Source of the DNA: Chromatiales bacterium
GTDB taxonomy: Bacteria > Pseudomonadota > Gammaproteobacteria > UBA6429 > Thiohalophilaceae
DNA: 7,386 nucleotides
Direction: 5' to 3'
Assembly: GCA_027057985.1 (NCBI GenBank)
Contig: JALUTJ010000512.1
Span: 1 to 7,386 of the forward strand
This document shows positions 6,030 through 7,386 of this stretch, in pieces (positions within the stretch are counted from its first letter, which is position 1; each line of letters opens with the position of its first letter). The position numbers and the translations under genes are program-made. Under the pieces are notes generated by a model that was not told the origin of the DNA, did no database searches, and was given only the letters and a program-made list of their open reading frames with translations.

Positions 6030-6446
6030 GTGCACAAGAAAATTTTACTGGCGATAAGCCTTTTAATTGCAGGATTCAATCTAAATGCACAGGCAGCGTT
6101 TCATTCTCCGATCGAGATTTTTGACGATATTAATGGTGTGCGTGTGGTAGCATTTATCAACCGGGAGGATATTGAAAAAGCGGATCCCTGGAAGCCTTTT
6201 GCCGGCAAGCCACCCCTGAGTATTTCCCAGGCACTGGATAAGGTTCGCCGCTTTATCCATGCGGATGCAAAGACGGTCAGGGTTTCAGAAATCGAATTAA
6301 AGACATTACCCGAGTATCCGCATCACTGGCATTACCTGGTCAGGCTTTCCTATACCAGTGAGCAACAGGCGCATCATCACTATTTTGTGGTTTTGATGAG
6401 TGGAAAGGTGATTGCGGCAATAAAAGAACCTGAAGCCATTAAATAA
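6030..6446 (+). CDS. Small secreted protein of unknown function, weakly PepSY-like
   Basis: I do not recognise this protein with confidence. From the GTG at 6030 it has 138 residues. Residues 1-22 form a signal peptide (HKK, then LLAISLLIAGF, cleavage likely after NAQA), so it is expected in the periplasm. The mature part has an FDDINGVRVVAF segment at 31-42, a helix-like 'SISQALDKVRRF' at 64-75, and a strand-rich end with 'HHWHYLVRLSY' at 98-108 and 'HHHYFVVLMSGKVIAAI' at 115-131. The order of helix, strand with aromatic residues, then 'G-K-V-I' resembles PepSY-type domains. The two histidine clusters could bind metal. I prefer GTG because GGAG at 6020-6023 lies 6 bases upstream. The in-frame ATG at 6018 has no ribosome site and would add MENK. 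The gene runs divergently from yqgE and is 46 bases before trkH, possibly in one transcript with it. Confidence 0.7.
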   Translation: MHKKILLAISLLIAGFNLNAQAAFHSPIEIFDDINGVRVVAFINREDIEKADPWKPFAGKPPLSISQALDKVRRFIHADAKTVRVSEIELKTLPEYPHHWHYLVRLSYTSEQQAHHHYFVVLMSGKVIAAIKEPEAIK

Positions 6447-6492
6447 AACAAAGATGACAGCAGGCAGAGAAAAGTCATGGTTTTGAATCTGC

Positions 6493-7386
6493 ATGGGTGT
6501 TAAACACACCATTATCTACCGGGTAACGGGGCTGCTGTTTATGGCCTTCAGCCCGATTCTGTTGCTACCTATAGCGATTTCACTCTGGATGCATGACGGC
6601 ATCACCCATCACTTTATTATCAGTTTTCTGCTTCAGTTCAGTATTGGTTTTCTTATCTGGTGGCCTTTCCGTAAACACAGCTATAACCTGCGGCGACGTG
6701 AAGGCTTTCTTATCGTGGTGCTGTTCTGGTTGCTTATCAGTTTTCTAGGTGCCTCGGTTTTTGCCTTCGTGCTGGACCTTTCCTATGTTGATGCAATATT
6801 TGAATCGGTATCGGGCTTAACCACTACTGGGGCGACTGTACTCAGTGGCCTTGATAACCTGCCCTATTCTATCCTCTTTTATCGCCAGGAACTGCAATGG
6901 TTCGGTGGCATGGGGCTGATTATGCTCGCGGTTGCCATTATGCCGATGCTGGGCATCGGTGGTATGAAAATGTATCTCGCCGAAACCCCGGGACCAATGA
7001 AAGAAGAAAAAATGGCACCGCGTATCGTTGAGTCGGCCAAGTTACTCTGGGGGATATATGCTGGCCTGACTCTGCTCTGTGCACTTGCTTACTGGCTGGC
7101 GGGCATGTCGGTGTTTGATGCGGTGTCACATAGCATGAGCACGCTTTCAACCGGTGGCTTCTCTACCCATGATGCCAGCATGGGGTATTTCAATAGTGAC
7201 CTGATTGATTATATCGCGGTCTTTTTCATGATGCTGGGAGGGATAAACTTCAGCGTGCACTATCTTGCTATTCATGGCAGGAGTATTAAATATTATTTCC
7301 AGAATACCGAGGTAAAAATATTCCTGTTTTTCGTTTTGTTTATGGTGCTGTTCGTAACCCTGGTACTGCATATCACATCTGATGAC
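6493..7386 (+). CDS. trkH: Trk system potassium uptake protein TrkH (partial, C-terminus outside window)
   Basis: The visible 298 residues form the N-terminal part of an integral inner-membrane potassium channel subunit (full length usually about 480-490). Hydrophobic segments alternate with the two first pore loops: SGLTTTGAT at 107-115 and STGGFST at 219-225, each carrying a selectivity-filter glycine. Between them are RQELQWFGGMGLIMLAVAI (131-149) and 'AETPGPMK...MAPRI', both characteristic of TrkH/KtrB proteins of the Gammaproteobacteria. The LIWWPFR...RRREGFLIVVLFW stretch (54-79) also matches E. coli TrkH closely. TrkH works with the NAD-binding TrkA, not in view here. The ATG at 6493 is the first possible start after an in-frame TGA at 6484-6486, and the residues after it align with the E. 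coli start. No clear ribosome site is seen. An 8-codon ATG frame at 6477-6503 overlaps the start. Confidence 0.95.
   Translation, partial: MGVKHTIIYRVTGLLFMAFSPILLLPIAISLWMHDGITHHFIISFLLQFSIGFLIWWPFRKHSYNLRRREGFLIVVLFWLLISFLGASVFAFVLDLSYVDAIFESVSGLTTTGATVLSGLDNLPYSILFYRQELQWFGGMGLIMLAVAIMPMLGIGGMKMYLAETPGPMKEEKMAPRIVESAKLLWGIYAGLTLLCALAYWLAGMSVFDAVSHSMSTLSTGGFSTHDASMGYFNSDLIDYIAVFFMMLGGINFSVHYLAIHGRSIKYYFQNTEVKIFLFFVLFMVLFVTLVLHITSDD

Noticed and set aside
1..7386. CRISPR array, tRNA or rRNA genes, insertion sequences
   Set aside because: Reading both strands showed no regularly spaced repeats, no cloverleaf-type sequence and no transposase-like protein.

Overview
The window comes from a bacterial chromosome, most likely a gammaproteobacterium. 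The gene order yqgE-ruvX-pyrR-pyrB-pyrC' (all on the minus strand, reading from about 5857 down to 2032) matches the order known from Pseudomonas. The PyrB and TrkH proteins also look typically gammaproteobacterial. The extra pyrK-like gene after pyrC' and the neighbours on either side differ from Pseudomonas, so I do not name a genus.

Layout from right to left. Positions 6030-7386 (+): a small secreted protein of unknown function, then trkH (potassium uptake channel subunit), cut by the window end. Positions 5858-6029: a divergent intergenic region with a promoter candidate for each direction. Positions 1129-5857 (-): a tightly packed operon of yqgE, ruvX, pyrR, pyrB, a dihydroorotase-like pyrC' that lacks key metal ligands, and a pyrK-like iron-sulfur flavoprotein. 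Neighbouring genes overlap by 1-8 bases or lie within 33 bases of each other. Positions 870-1128: a spacer where base composition changes to AT-rich; it holds a promoter candidate and a possible 26-codon ORF. Positions 1-869 (-): an AT-rich pair made of a DUF6795-like exported protein and a class 3 lipase-like protein, cut by the window start.

How the genes fit together. PyrB with PyrC' probably forms the Pseudomonas-type aspartate transcarbamoylase complex, in which PyrC' has a structural role. Real dihydroorotase and the catalytic dihydroorotate dehydrogenase must then be encoded elsewhere. PyrR may couple pyrimidine supply to expression or act as uracil phosphoribosyltransferase. PyrK would pass electrons from a dihydroorotate dehydrogenase, but no pyrD partner is in view. 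The lipase and DUF6795 pair looks like an acquired toxin/immunity cassette of the type VI secretion lipase kind. This is the most interesting part of the window, although no secretion gene is visible.
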